Below, in pieces: positions 54,898-63,120 of a stretch of DNA of 64,000 nucleotides; within the stretch, counting starts at the first letter, position 1, and every line of letters begins with the position of its first letter. This DNA comes from Myxococcaceae bacterium (GTDB lineage Bacteria; Myxococcota; Myxococcia; Myxococcales; UBA5297). The notes below the pieces were generated by a model, which searched no databases, had not been told where the DNA came from, and was given only the letters and a program-made list of their open reading frames with translations. Location: the NCBI GenBank assembly GCA_017500825.1, contig JAFVYB010000080.1, positions 1-64,000 on the forward strand, in the 5' to 3' direction. The translations under genes and the position numbers were made by a program.

Positions 54898-54925
54898 CAA
54901 GAAAACGGCGCGTTGGTTCGCGCCG
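54898..54925 (-). terminator. Intrinsic terminator after rdgB
   Basis: CGGCGCG at 54906-54912 pairs with CGCGCCG at 54919-54925, followed by TTTTCTTGG on the minus strand. Confidence 0.75.
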
Positions 54926-54962
54926 GTGCAACAAAAGAGGCAACAAAGGGCGGCCGTCCCTC

Positions 54963-55583
54963 TCAGCGCCGCGCCCAGTCCAGGAGCGCTGGCTTGAGTT
55001 TGGCGAAGGCCATGGCGCGGTGGGAAAGGCGGTTTTTCTCCTCGCGCGGCAATTCAGCGAGTGTCTTTCCCAACGCCGGGATTTCGAAGAGCGGGTCATA
55101 GCCAAAACCATTGGTCCCGCGCGGCGATTCGAGAATGCGCCCCTCGACTCGGCCCTCGACGTGAAGCGGCGGCTCGCCAGGCAACAGAAAACAGATCGCC
55201 GTTCTGAAATGCGCCCCACGCGACTCTGCGGGCACGCCAGCCAATTCCCTGATCAGGCGATCGTTGTTGGCGCGGTAGCGCGCGGTCGCGTCGTCGAGAA
55301 CGCCCTCGGCCACACCGCCATAGCGCGCGGAATAGACTCCCGGCGCGCCGTCAAGGGCATCGACACACAGTCCGGTGTCGTCGGCCAGAGTGGGCAGGGC
55401 GAATCGCTCGACATAGGCCTGGGCCTTTTTGAGCGCGTTTTCCTCAAAGGTCGGCGCGTCTTCTTCCACATGAATGGCGGGAACGTCGCCGAGCGAGAGG
55501 ATTTTCAGGTCGAGGCCAGCGACCAGCGCTTCGAGCTCGGAGAGTTTTCCCCGGTTGGTCGTGGCGAAAAGGAGCGCCTTCAT
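54963..55583 (-). CDS. rdgB: XTP/dITP diphosphatase (RdgB/HAM1)
   Basis: Hydrolyses non-canonical purine triphosphates (XTP, dITP) to monophosphates and so cleans the nucleotide pool. 206 residues. ATTNRGK near the N-terminus, TFEENALKKA, and DDTGLCVDAL with GVYSARYGG are the family motifs; GTNGFGYDPLFE follows in the C-terminal half. ATG 55583 places the N-terminus as in the family; an ATG at 55631 would add sixteen unusual residues. Downstream of it a terminator separates it from the DUF481-like gene. Confidence 0.96.
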   Translation of the reverse strand: MKALLFATTNRGKLSELEALVAGLDLKILSLGDVPAIHVEEDAPTFEENALKKAQAYVERFALPTLADDTGLCVDALDGAPGVYSARYGGVAEGVLDDATARYRANNDRLIRELAGVPAESRGAHFRTAICFLLPGEPPLHVEGRVEGRILESPRGTNGFGYDPLFEIPALGKTLAELPREEKNRLSHRAMAFAKLKPALLDWARR

Positions 55584-55734
55584 GGCGGCGGCGCTTTGGG
55601 AGCGAATTATTTTTTCGTCAACACTGAACATGTGGCGTTTTAAAGGCGCGAGCGCTGCCCCGGATTCCGCCTTGGCGGGCGCGCTGTCGCCGCCTGAATC
55701 GAATGGTTGTGAATAGTTGGTTGAATGGATTTTT

Positions 55735-55780
55735 ATAACGCGTGGATTAAATTATTATAATTAATTTAAAAACGCGTGTT
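55735..55780. repeat. Direct repeats of AACGCGTG around an AT-rich core
   Basis: AACGCGTG occurs at 55738-55745 and 55771-55778, each containing the palindrome ACGCGT. The 25 bp between them are almost wholly A and T and partly self-complementary, with TATAAT readable on both strands. The site lies between larE and rdgB. It could bind a regulator or be a promoter. Confidence 0.35.
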
Positions 55781-55812
55781 TGGAGTCCAGGTGGTTTTCG
55801 GATTAAATTGTT

Positions 55813-56652
55813 TTATTTGTTTGTGCTTTTTGGGTTGAGGGATCCGCGGCGATAACCGCGAAGATCAATGGCTACAAAGCGATAGCCCGCGTTTTCTCCG
55901 GCATGGGCGATTTGTTCGCGCAATTCAGCTGCCATGGCGCGGCTGATTTCGTCGGCTGGCAATTCGATACGCGCGCTGTCGCGACTGTCGCGCACGCGAA
56001 CATCGGAAAACCCGATGGCGAGGATGGCCTGTTCAAGGCGCTCGATGCGGCTGAGTCGTGCGCGCGTGATGGCTTCGCCGTGGGGGATTCGGGTCGCGAG
56101 GCAGGCGCGCGCAGGCGCGTTCCAGATGTCGAGGCCGCGGCGTCTGGCGAGGGCGCGGATCTGGGCTTTGTCAAGGCCGAGTTCGAGAAAGGGGGAGCGC
56201 GCGCCCATCTCACGCACGGCCTTCAGGCCAGGCCGATAGTCGTCCAAGTCGCCCTGGTTGGAACCTTCGAGCACCGCTTCCAGCTTGTGGCGCCGGGCCA
56301 GTTCGTCGAGTCGGGCGAAGAGGGCCTTTTTGCAGTGGTAGCAGCGTTCGGGCGGATTCTCGCGAAAGAAGGGCTCGTCCAACAGATCGACGCGGAGAAT
56401 GTGGTGGCGCGCGCCGCAGTCGCTGGCCACGCGCGTGGCGCGGTCGAGTTCGAACCGGGGGAGGGCGCCGCTGTCGAACGTCACGGCAAGGACGCGCTGT
56501 CCGAGGACCTCCACCGCGACGCTCAGCATCAGGGCGCTGTCCACACCGCCGGAAAAGGCGACGAGCGCGCCCGTAAGGCCTGACATCCAGTCGCGCAGCG
56601 CTGTTTCGACCACGTTCAAATCCTCAAAATTTTTCTGCGACATGGCCGACAA
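55813..56652 (-). CDS. larE: ATP-dependent sacrificial sulfur transferase LarE
   Basis: About 279 residues. PP-loop SGGVDS at 34-39 adenylates a pyridinium intermediate. RCYHCKK and the ACLATRIPHGE segment contain the cysteines that donate sulfur in LarE proteins. In lactobacilli LarE acts with LarB and LarC to build the nickel-pincer cofactor of lactate racemase. The start is probably TTG 56652, which is correctly spaced from GGGAGG; ATG 56643 is also possible. No larA, larB or larC is visible in the window. Confidence 0.9.
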   Translation of the reverse strand: MSAMSQKNFEDLNVVETALRDWMSGLTGALVAFSGGVDSALMLSVAVEVLGQRVLAVTFDSGALPRFELDRATRVASDCGARHHILRVDLLDEPFFRENPPERCYHCKKALFARLDELARRHKLEAVLEGSNQGDLDDYRPGLKAVREMGARSPFLELGLDKAQIRALARRRGLDIWNAPARACLATRIPHGEAITRARLSRIERLEQAILAIGFSDVRVRDSRDSARIELPADEISRAMAAELREQIAHAGENAGYRFVAIDLRGYRRGSLNPKSTNK

Positions 56653-56676
56653 AAAAAGCCTCCCGGGGGCACCATT

Positions 56677-56686
56677 GTTTGCAAAC
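56677..56686. promoter_or_regulatory. Palindrome GTTTGCAAAC in the larE/ino1 divergent region
   Basis: A perfect 10-bp palindrome 25 bp upstream of the larE start, in the AT-rich region shared with the divergent ino1 gene. It could be an operator for either gene; no regulator is adjacent. Confidence 0.3.
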
Positions 56687-56798
56687 GAGTAAGATTCAAA
56701 AAGAAACAAACAAACCTCAAAAATAACCTTGATGCGTTTCCTCATTTTAGCCTTTGAGGCGCCGCGAAAATTTTGGGCCTCAGCTCAAACCATCCTTG

Positions 56799-56828
56799 CG
56801 GGAGCGGATTCATTCCCTCCCGTTTTTT
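56799..56828 (+). terminator. Terminator-like hairpin in the ino1 leader
   Basis: CGGGAG at 56799-56804 pairs with CTCCCG at 56817-56822 and is followed by six T residues, 43 bp before ATG 56871. A second hairpin (GAGGC/GCCTC, about 56754-56781) lies just upstream. No plus-strand gene precedes it. Confidence 0.65.
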
Positions 56829-56870
56829 CGTCCGACCGTAACAACCGCTAAACGACAGAGGAAATCTCAG

Positions 56871-58223
56871 ATGACTCAGAGCAATGCATCGAACGCAAAG
56901 TCCGCCACCAAGCCCACGGGCAAGCTGGCGGTTCTCATCCCCGGCCTTGGCGCCGTCTCCACGACTTTCATCGCGGGCGTCGAGCTTGTCCGCAAAGGGC
57001 TCGGCAAGCCGATCGGCTCACTGACGCAGATGGGCACCGCGCGCCTGGGCAAGCGCACCGACAACAACACGGTGATGATCAAGGATCTCGTGCCGCTCGC
57101 CGGCCTCGACGATCTCGTCTTCGGCGCCTGGGATGTGGTCGGCGAGGACGCGCTCACGGTGGCCAAGCGCTCGGCGGTGCTCTCGGAGAAGGACATCGAC
57201 GGCGCAGCCGACCTGTTGCGCTCGATCAAGCCGCGTCCCGGCATTCACGATCCCGCCTATGTGCGCGAGCTGCCTGTGGACAACGCGATGAAGGCCGCGA
57301 CCCATGTCGAGCGCGTCGAGCAGATTCGCGCCGACATCCGCGAGTTCAAGAAGACGCTCGGCGCCGACCGCGCGGTCATGCTCTTCACCGCCTCCACCGA
57401 GAAGTTCCACCAGCCCGGCAAGAACCACGAGACGCTCAAGGATTTTGAGGCGGCGATCGAGGCCAACGACCCGTCGATCAGCCCGACCATGATCTACGTC
57501 TACGCCGGCATGAAGGAGGGCTGCCCCTTCATCAATGGAACGCCCAACTACTCGGTCGATCTGCCCGCGATTCAGGAACTGGCCAAAGAGCTCTGCCTGC
57601 CCATCGCCGGCAAGGACCTCAAGAGCGGCCAGACGATGATGAAGACGGTGCTCGCGCCCGCGCTCAAGGCGCGCCTGCTCGGCCTGCGCGGCTGGTTCAG
57701 CACCAACATTCTCGGCAACCGCGACGGCGAGGTGCTCAACGACCCGGAGGCCTTCCACTCCAAGGAGGTCACCAAGACGGGCGTTCTCGACACCATCCTC
57801 GTCGGCGAGGACTACCCGGACCTCTACTCGGACTACACGCACAAGGTTTCGATTCACTATTACAAGCCGCGCGGAGACGAGAAGGAAGGCTGGGACAACA
57901 TCGACCTCACCGGCTGGCTCGACTACCCGATGCAGATCAAGGTCAACTTCCTCTGCCGCGACTCGATCCTCGCCGCGCCGCTCTGCCTCGACCTCGTCCT
58001 CTTTATGGACTTCGCCATGCGCAACCACTGGCGCGGCATTCAGGAGTGGCTGTCGTTCTACTTCAAGTGCCCGATGGCGGCCCCTGGCCTCAGTCCAGAG
58101 CACGACCTCTTCATCCAGCTCACCAAGCTCAAGAACACGCTGCGCGTGGCCGCTGGCGAGGCGCCGATCACCCATCTCGGCCTTGAGTATTACGGCGATG
58201 ATCTGCCCATCTGCGTCCCCTGA
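56871..58223 (+). CDS. ino1: myo-Inositol-1-phosphate synthase
   Basis: NAD-dependent conversion of glucose 6-phosphate to myo-inositol 1-phosphate. 450 residues. The N-terminal Rossmann motif is GLGAVSTT at 25-32, and the catalytic region contains INGTPNYSVDLP, AGKDLKSGQT and NILGNRDG, all MIPS signatures. ATG 56871 has AGAGGAAA. It has its own leader hairpin and terminator, so it is a single-gene transcript, but the next gene downstream is a CDP-alcohol phosphatidyltransferase that could use its product. Confidence 0.96.
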   Translation: MTQSNASNAKSATKPTGKLAVLIPGLGAVSTTFIAGVELVRKGLGKPIGSLTQMGTARLGKRTDNNTVMIKDLVPLAGLDDLVFGAWDVVGEDALTVAKRSAVLSEKDIDGAADLLRSIKPRPGIHDPAYVRELPVDNAMKAATHVERVEQIRADIREFKKTLGADRAVMLFTASTEKFHQPGKNHETLKDFEAAIEANDPSISPTMIYVYAGMKEGCPFINGTPNYSVDLPAIQELAKELCLPIAGKDLKSGQTMMKTVLAPALKARLLGLRGWFSTNILGNRDGEVLNDPEAFHSKEVTKTGVLDTILVGEDYPDLYSDYTHKVSIHYYKPRGDEKEGWDNIDLTGWLDYPMQIKVNFLCRDSILAAPLCLDLVLFMDFAMRNHWRGIQEWLSFYFKCPMAAPGLSPEHDLFIQLTKLKNTLRVAAGEAPITHLGLEYYGDDLPICVP

Positions 58224-58283
58224 CGCCTGTGAGTCGGCCCGGGACTGTCTGAGTTCCGAGCGTGTTTGACCAAGCCGTCGAAG

Positions 58284-58317
58284 TCCGGGCGCGCCCCATG
58301 AGCCGCCCGGATTTTTT
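58284..58317 (+). terminator. Intrinsic terminator after ino1
   Basis: TCCGGGCG at 58284-58291 pairs with CGCCCGGA at 58304-58311, followed by six T residues, 60 bp past the ino1 stop. Confidence 0.92.
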
Positions 58318-58502
58318 GACGCGCCGAGCGAGGCCCCGGTCGGTGGCGCGCTCGATGAAACGTCGGCCGCTGGCGGCGGTTGTTGTCTGCCGCCGGTCGT
58401 TTTGAGGCCGAAAGCAGGAATCTGGCTGCTGGCGCTTGGAAGGCCTGTTCCGGTCTCGCGCCGCGCCTTTCGCCTGACGCGCCCCCGCGCGGGAGTCCCT
58501 CT

Positions 58503-59807
58503 ATGGAAACCCTCCTCAACCTCGTCACTGGCCGCGATCTGTCGCCCGAGCTGCGCGTCTGGTCGGCCCTGATGCCCGCCCTGCTCGTCAGCGCCTATTT
58601 CATCGTCGGGATGATCGTCTGGTCGATCAAATGCGCCCTGTTCGGTGTCGAGAAGGACGAGGAGACGCTCAAGCGCGGCAGCAGCGTGATCATGGGCTTT
58701 TACCTGAGGCACTATTACTTCTGGCTGATGAAACCCCTGTGGGGCTTCCTCTCGTGGGCCAGGGTGCCGCCGACCTGCATCACCACCTTTTCGGCCCTCG
58801 TCGGCCTGGGATCCGGATTCGCCGCGGCCGCCGGTCGCTTCGCGCTGGCCGGCTGGCTCTTCATCTTCTCGGGCATCCTCGACACCCTCGACGGCCGCAT
58901 CGCCCGTTCGCGCGGCCTGAGCACCCCCTGGGGCGCGGCCATCGACTCCACGCTCGACCGCTACGCCGACTTCGCCATCCTCATCGGCATGGCCTGGTAT
59001 TACCGGACCACCTGGGTGCTCATCCCCGCGCTCCTGATGATGATGGGCGTGGCGCTCGTTCCCTACATCCGGGCCCGCGGCGAGGCGCTCGGCGTCAAGG
59101 TCACTGGCGGCCTCATGCAGCGCGCCGAACGCACCATGTATCTGGGCGTGTCGCTGGCGCTCAGCCCTGTTCTGGAGGCGATCTTCTGGCCCGAGGCCGA
59201 GATGCCGATGCACTGGATGACGGTGGTCGCGCTCGTCGTCATTGCCCTGATGACCAACTGGACCGCCCTCACCCGCCTCTACACGCTGGTCGACGCCCTG
59301 AAGCGCGGCAAGAACGCGACGGTCGAGGCGGAGCGCGCGGCCAAGGGCGAGCGGGGCTTTTTCCAGAAGCTCGGACTCAACGCGATGGCCGCCATCCTCG
59401 CCACCGTGGCCGACTTTTTGGTGGTGCTGGCGCTGGTGGAAACGGTTTCGGCCGTCCGCCTTTCGCCCGGCGTGGCCACCGCTCTCGGCTGCGTCGTCGG
59501 CGGCATCCTCAATTTTACCCTCAACCGCGTCGTCACCTTCCGCTCCAGGGACGCGCTGGCGCCACAGATCGGCCGCTACTTCGGCGTCAGCCTTGGCTCC
59601 TTGATCCTCAACGCGTTCGGCGTGGCCCTCGTCACGTCGCTGCCCGAGGTCGACTACCGCGTCTCGTGGTGGCTCGTGCGCGGCCTCGTCTTCCTCCTCT
59701 GGAACTACCCGCTGCACAGCTCCTACGTCTTTGGTGACGAAAAGCCCGCCGAGGCGCCCGCCATGAGCGCCGACAGCGCCCCGACCCCGGACAAGGCGGC
59801 CACCTGA
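58503..59807 (+). CDS. CDP-alcohol phosphatidyltransferase fused to a GtrA-like domain
   Basis: 434 residues. The first two thirds form a CDP-alcohol phosphatidyltransferase with its complete active-site motif: Asp127, Asp130-Gly131, Ala134-Arg135, Gly144, Asp148, Asp152. From about residue 280 a second set of four membrane helices (LNAMAAILATVADFLVVLAL, GGILNFTLNRVVTFRS) matches the GtrA family, whose members help move lipid-linked sugars across membranes. With ino1 next door, the acceptor may be inositol phosphate. ATG 58503. The frame stays open upstream without protein character. Confidence 0.88.
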   Translation: METLLNLVTGRDLSPELRVWSALMPALLVSAYFIVGMIVWSIKCALFGVEKDEETLKRGSSVIMGFYLRHYYFWLMKPLWGFLSWARVPPTCITTFSALVGLGSGFAAAAGRFALAGWLFIFSGILDTLDGRIARSRGLSTPWGAAIDSTLDRYADFAILIGMAWYYRTTWVLIPALLMMMGVALVPYIRARGEALGVKVTGGLMQRAERTMYLGVSLALSPVLEAIFWPEAEMPMHWMTVVALVVIALMTNWTALTRLYTLVDALKRGKNATVEAERAAKGERGFFQKLGLNAMAAILATVADFLVVLALVETVSAVRLSPGVATALGCVVGGILNFTLNRVVTFRSRDALAPQIGRYFGVSLGSLILNAFGVALVTSLPEVDYRVSWWLVRGLVFLLWNYPLHSSYVFGDEKPAEAPAMSADSAPTPDKAAT

Positions 59808-59898
59808 GCCGCTGTCCTGCCGCAGCCTGTTTCTTTCGCAACGCCGCGCCACCTCAACCGCTGCCTCCCACAGCCCGCGCGCCCGACTCCCGAATCCC

Positions 59899-62379
59899 AT
59901 GTCCGAACCAAGATGGATGTCCAAGGTGGACGCGTCCGTTGGCCGTGCCGCCGCCTGGTCCTTTCGCAACGCCGGTCGCGCTCTGGCCGCAGCCCTCCTC
60001 CTCACCCTCGTCGGCTTCGGCCTCTCCACGCGCCTGTCGCTCAACGCCGACATGTCGAGCCTCTTGCCCGAGACGTTCGAGAGCGTGCGCGACCTCTCGG
60101 TGCTGCGCGAGAAGTTCGGCGGCATGGGTTACGTCGTGGTGGTCGGCCAGGGCGCCTCGCCCGAGGATTTGCGCCGCTTCGCCGACGATTTGGCGCCCAG
60201 GCTGGAGGCGCTCGAAGGCATCCGCTTCGTCGAATACCAGCGCGCCAGCGATTTCTTCGAGGACCGCGCCCTCTACTACCTGTCGACCGAAGACCTGTCG
60301 GAGGTGCAGCGCCGCCTCAAGGAACGCGAGCGCTACGAGCGGCGGATGAAAAACCCGATGTTCGTCAGGCTCGACGACGAACCGGCGCCCTCGATCGACT
60401 TTGGCGACATCACGGCCAAATACGCCGGCAGCTCCCACGACCGCCTGGCGGGTGACGGCGAGCGCTACTACCTCGACCCGAGCGCGCGCGTTGTCGCCCT
60501 GCTCGCCAAGCCGGCCGGCACCTCGGTCGACCTCGACTACGCCAAACAGATCGTCGGCCGCGTCGAGGACTTCGTGGCGTCGCAGGACCTCTCGGCCTAC
60601 CCGGGGCTCACAGTCGCCACCACCGGCACCTACAAGAAGAAGATCGACCAGCAGACGCAGATCACCGCCGACGTGGCCTGGGCCAGCTCCATCGCCCTGC
60701 TGCTGATGGTCCTCTATCTGGCGTTCCACTTCCGCAGCCTGATGGGCATCGCGCTCGTGCTCGCGCCGACCACCGCCGGCCTCTTGTGGACCTACGGCTT
60801 CGTGGCCGTCGCCTATGGCCAGGTGAACCTTTTGACAGCCTTCCTCGGCGCCATCCTCGGCGGTCTCGGCACCGAACACGGCATCCACCTCTATGGCCGC
60901 TATTCGAGCCTGCGCGCCGAAGGACGGTCGGGCGAGTCCGCCATGCGCGAGGCCTTCACCCACACCGGCGGCGCCGCGCTCATCTCGTCGATCGTCGCCG
61001 CGCTCACCTTCGCCAGCCTGGCCATCTCCGACTTCAGCGCCTTCCGCGAGTTCGGCGTGATCTCCGCCGTCGGCATGATCGTCCTCGTCTTCGCCTACAT
61101 CCTCATCTACCCGGCGATCATCGGCCTGTGCGCCCGCCTCGGCTGGGACCCCAAACCGCGTCAGGCCGTCACAGGCGCCTCCTCCGCGCTCTCCCGAATC
61201 CTGCCGCGTCGCCCGCGCGCCTTTGGCCTCGTCATCGCCGTGGCGCTCGCGCTCCTGATGGTCCGCGTCCCCCACACGCGCTTCGACTACGACCTGGGGA
61301 CGCTCGAAGACAGCACCCTTCCCTCGTTTCAGCTCGACCGGAAGGTCAATGAGCTGCTCGGCTACTCGCAGACGCCCGTCGTCCTCTTCACCGATTCGAG
61401 CGACGAGGAACGCGCGCTCGTCGAACAGCTCAACGCGCGCAAAGAAGCGCTGGGCACCGCCTCCACCATCGATTTCGCCGCGGCGCTCGACGACCTGGTG
61501 CCGCCCGCGCAGGAAGAAAAGCGGGCCATCCTCGACAAGATCGACAAGACGCTCAGCCGGGTGAAGCGCGAGTCGCTCGACAGCGAGGCTCAGGAGGGAT
61601 TCGACGCGCTCAGGCGCATGAGTCAGGCGCAGCCCTTCACGCGCGTCGACATCCCCGCGTCGATCCGCCGCCAGTTCGAGGGCGTGGCCGGCGACGGCGG
61701 TTTTGTTCTCGCCTTTCCGGGCATCAGCCTGGGCGACGGCGAACGGGTGACCATGCTGGCCCGCGAAGTGCGCGATCTCGAATTGCCCAAAAGAGACTCT
61801 CAGAGCGCCCCGACGCGCGTCTCGGCCGTGGGCGAGGCGCTGATTCTGGCCGACATCATCGACATGGTGACGCGCGAGGCCCTGCCCGTTCTCAGCGCCG
61901 CCATCCTCTTCGTGCTCGTCGCGCTGTGGATCACCCTGGGCAAACTCAGGCTGGCGCTCGTCTGCCTGCTGCCCACCGTCGTCTCCATCCTCGGACTCGT
62001 CGGGCTGATGGATTACGCGGGCATCGAGTTCAATTTCCTCAACATCGTCGCCATCCCGGTCCTCATCGGCACCACCGTCGACGCCGGCGTCCACCTCGTC
62101 ACGCGCCTCGGCGGCACGGGCGGCGGGGAGAATTTCAGCGCCATCTACGCCGAGACCGGACGCGCCATCTGCGGCGGCCTCATCACCAGCGCCGTCGGCT
62201 TTGGCGCCATGATCATCGCCGACCACCCAGGCCTGGCCTCGCTGGGACGCCTGACCATCCTCGGCTTCTCGCTCAACCTGGTGGTGATGCTGCTCGCATT
62301 CCCGACGCTCCTCCTGCTGCGCCGGAAACGCCCCGCGAGCGCCTCGCCCAACACCCCGGAAAACGTTCCAACCTCTTGA
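59899..62379 (+). CDS. RND/MMPL-family exporter (HpnN-like)
   Basis: 826 residues with about twelve membrane helices in two halves, each preceded by a large periplasmic loop. The segment GAILGGLGTEHGIHLYGRY and its counterpart PVLIGTTVDAGVHLVTRLGG in the second half are the paired RND signatures of MMPL/HpnN-like lipid exporters. ATG 59899 has only a weak ribosome site; ATG 59917 is possible. It is followed 45 bp later by an MlaC-like gene, an arrangement like hpnN with hpnM, and it lies 91 bp after the CDP-alcohol phosphatidyltransferase gene. Confidence 0.88.
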   Translation: MSEPRWMSKVDASVGRAAAWSFRNAGRALAAALLLTLVGFGLSTRLSLNADMSSLLPETFESVRDLSVLREKFGGMGYVVVVGQGASPEDLRRFADDLAPRLEALEGIRFVEYQRASDFFEDRALYYLSTEDLSEVQRRLKERERYERRMKNPMFVRLDDEPAPSIDFGDITAKYAGSSHDRLAGDGERYYLDPSARVVALLAKPAGTSVDLDYAKQIVGRVEDFVASQDLSAYPGLTVATTGTYKKKIDQQTQITADVAWASSIALLLMVLYLAFHFRSLMGIALVLAPTTAGLLWTYGFVAVAYGQVNLLTAFLGAILGGLGTEHGIHLYGRYSSLRAEGRSGESAMREAFTHTGGAALISSIVAALTFASLAISDFSAFREFGVISAVGMIVLVFAYILIYPAIIGLCARLGWDPKPRQAVTGASSALSRILPRRPRAFGLVIAVALALLMVRVPHTRFDYDLGTLEDSTLPSFQLDRKVNELLGYSQTPVVLFTDSSDEERALVEQLNARKEALGTASTIDFAAALDDLVPPAQEEKRAILDKIDKTLSRVKRESLDSEAQEGFDALRRMSQAQPFTRVDIPASIRRQFEGVAGDGGFVLAFPGISLGDGERVTMLAREVRDLELPKRDSQSAPTRVSAVGEALILADIIDMVTREALPVLSAAILFVLVALWITLGKLRLALVCLLPTVVSILGLVGLMDYAGIEFNFLNIVAIPVLIGTTVDAGVHLVTRLGGTGGGENFSAIYAETGRAICGGLITSAVGFGAMIIADHPGLASLGRLTILGFSLNLVVMLLAFPTLLLLRRKRPASASPNTPENVPTS

Positions 62380-62424
62380 AATCATTGATGTTTTAGACGC
62401 CGACCGCCTCCAAGGAGACAGCCC

Positions 62425-63120
62425 ATGCTCACCCAGACACTGGCCCTGGCCGCGCTTCTTTCCGCCGCCCCCGCCGCGCCCGCGGCCACGCCTTCCACCC
62501 CGGCCGCCGCGCCCGCCCAGAGCGCGCCCGCGTCAACCCAGGCCCCCGCCGTCGATCCGGCCAAACAGGCGGCCATCGTTCGCGCCCACACCGACCGGCT
62601 GATCGACGCCTTCAAGCGGGTCAAGGAAGACGACGGCAAGCTCGGCGCCGCCGACAAGGCCCAAAACGCCAAGGCCTACGCCGAACTCGACGAGCTGCTC
62701 GCGCGCGAACACTTCACGGCGCTCGCCATCGCCCCGCGTGAGGACAAGTTCAGTGCCGACGAGCTCAAGGCCTTCAAAGCCGAGTTCTGGGATGTGGTGC
62801 AGCGCGTCGCCTACCCGGGTTCGGGCGCCTTCTTCCGCGAGGGCGAGGTCAAGATCGGCGCGCCGACGAACAAGGGCGACGTGTGGACGATCGAGCTGAA
62901 CGCCTACGTTCCCAGCGAGGATTTGGAGACGGTGGTCGGGTTGCAATGGCGGGGCGGCGACTCGATGCGCATCGTCGACGTGCTCTTCGACGGCGACTCG
63001 CTCGTGCGCGACTACCAGAACCAATTCGCGCGCATCGTCGACAAGGACGGCGCCAAAGGCCTGTTGAAACTCCTCGCCGACAAGCGCGCCGAGCTCTCCA
63101 AGACGGCAGAGGCCAAATGA
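62425..63120 (+). CDS. MlaC/HpnM-like periplasmic lipid carrier
   Basis: 231 residues. The signal peptide and a Pro/Ala-rich linker (about 1-50) precede a domain of MlaC (Ttg2D) type, whose ending is typical: IVDVLFDGDSLVRDYQNQFA, then a closing helix. Such proteins shuttle phospholipids through the periplasm; HpnM does so for hopanoids. ATG 62425 has AAGGAGA. It follows the RND exporter by 45 bp, and its stop overlaps the next gene's start as ATGA, so the two are coupled. Confidence 0.82.
   Translation: MLTQTLALAALLSAAPAAPAATPSTPAAAPAQSAPASTQAPAVDPAKQAAIVRAHTDRLIDAFKRVKEDDGKLGAADKAQNAKAYAELDELLAREHFTALAIAPREDKFSADELKAFKAEFWDVVQRVAYPGSGAFFREGEVKIGAPTNKGDVWTIELNAYVPSEDLETVVGLQWRGGDSMRIVDVLFDGDSLVRDYQNQFARIVDKDGAKGLLKLLADKRAELSKTAEAK

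Noticed and set aside
57018-60125. 1035-codon open frame on the minus strand opposite ino1 and the phosphatidyltransferase gene
   Set aside because: Composition is a shadow of the GC-rich plus-strand genes (strings of Arg, Gly, Glu and His), with no family motifs; the plus-strand products are clearly recognised.
59854-62385. 843-codon open frame antisense to the RND exporter
   Set aside because: Low-complexity His/Asp/Glu/Arg-rich translation typical of antisense frames in GC-rich DNA; the sense strand encodes a complete RND protein.
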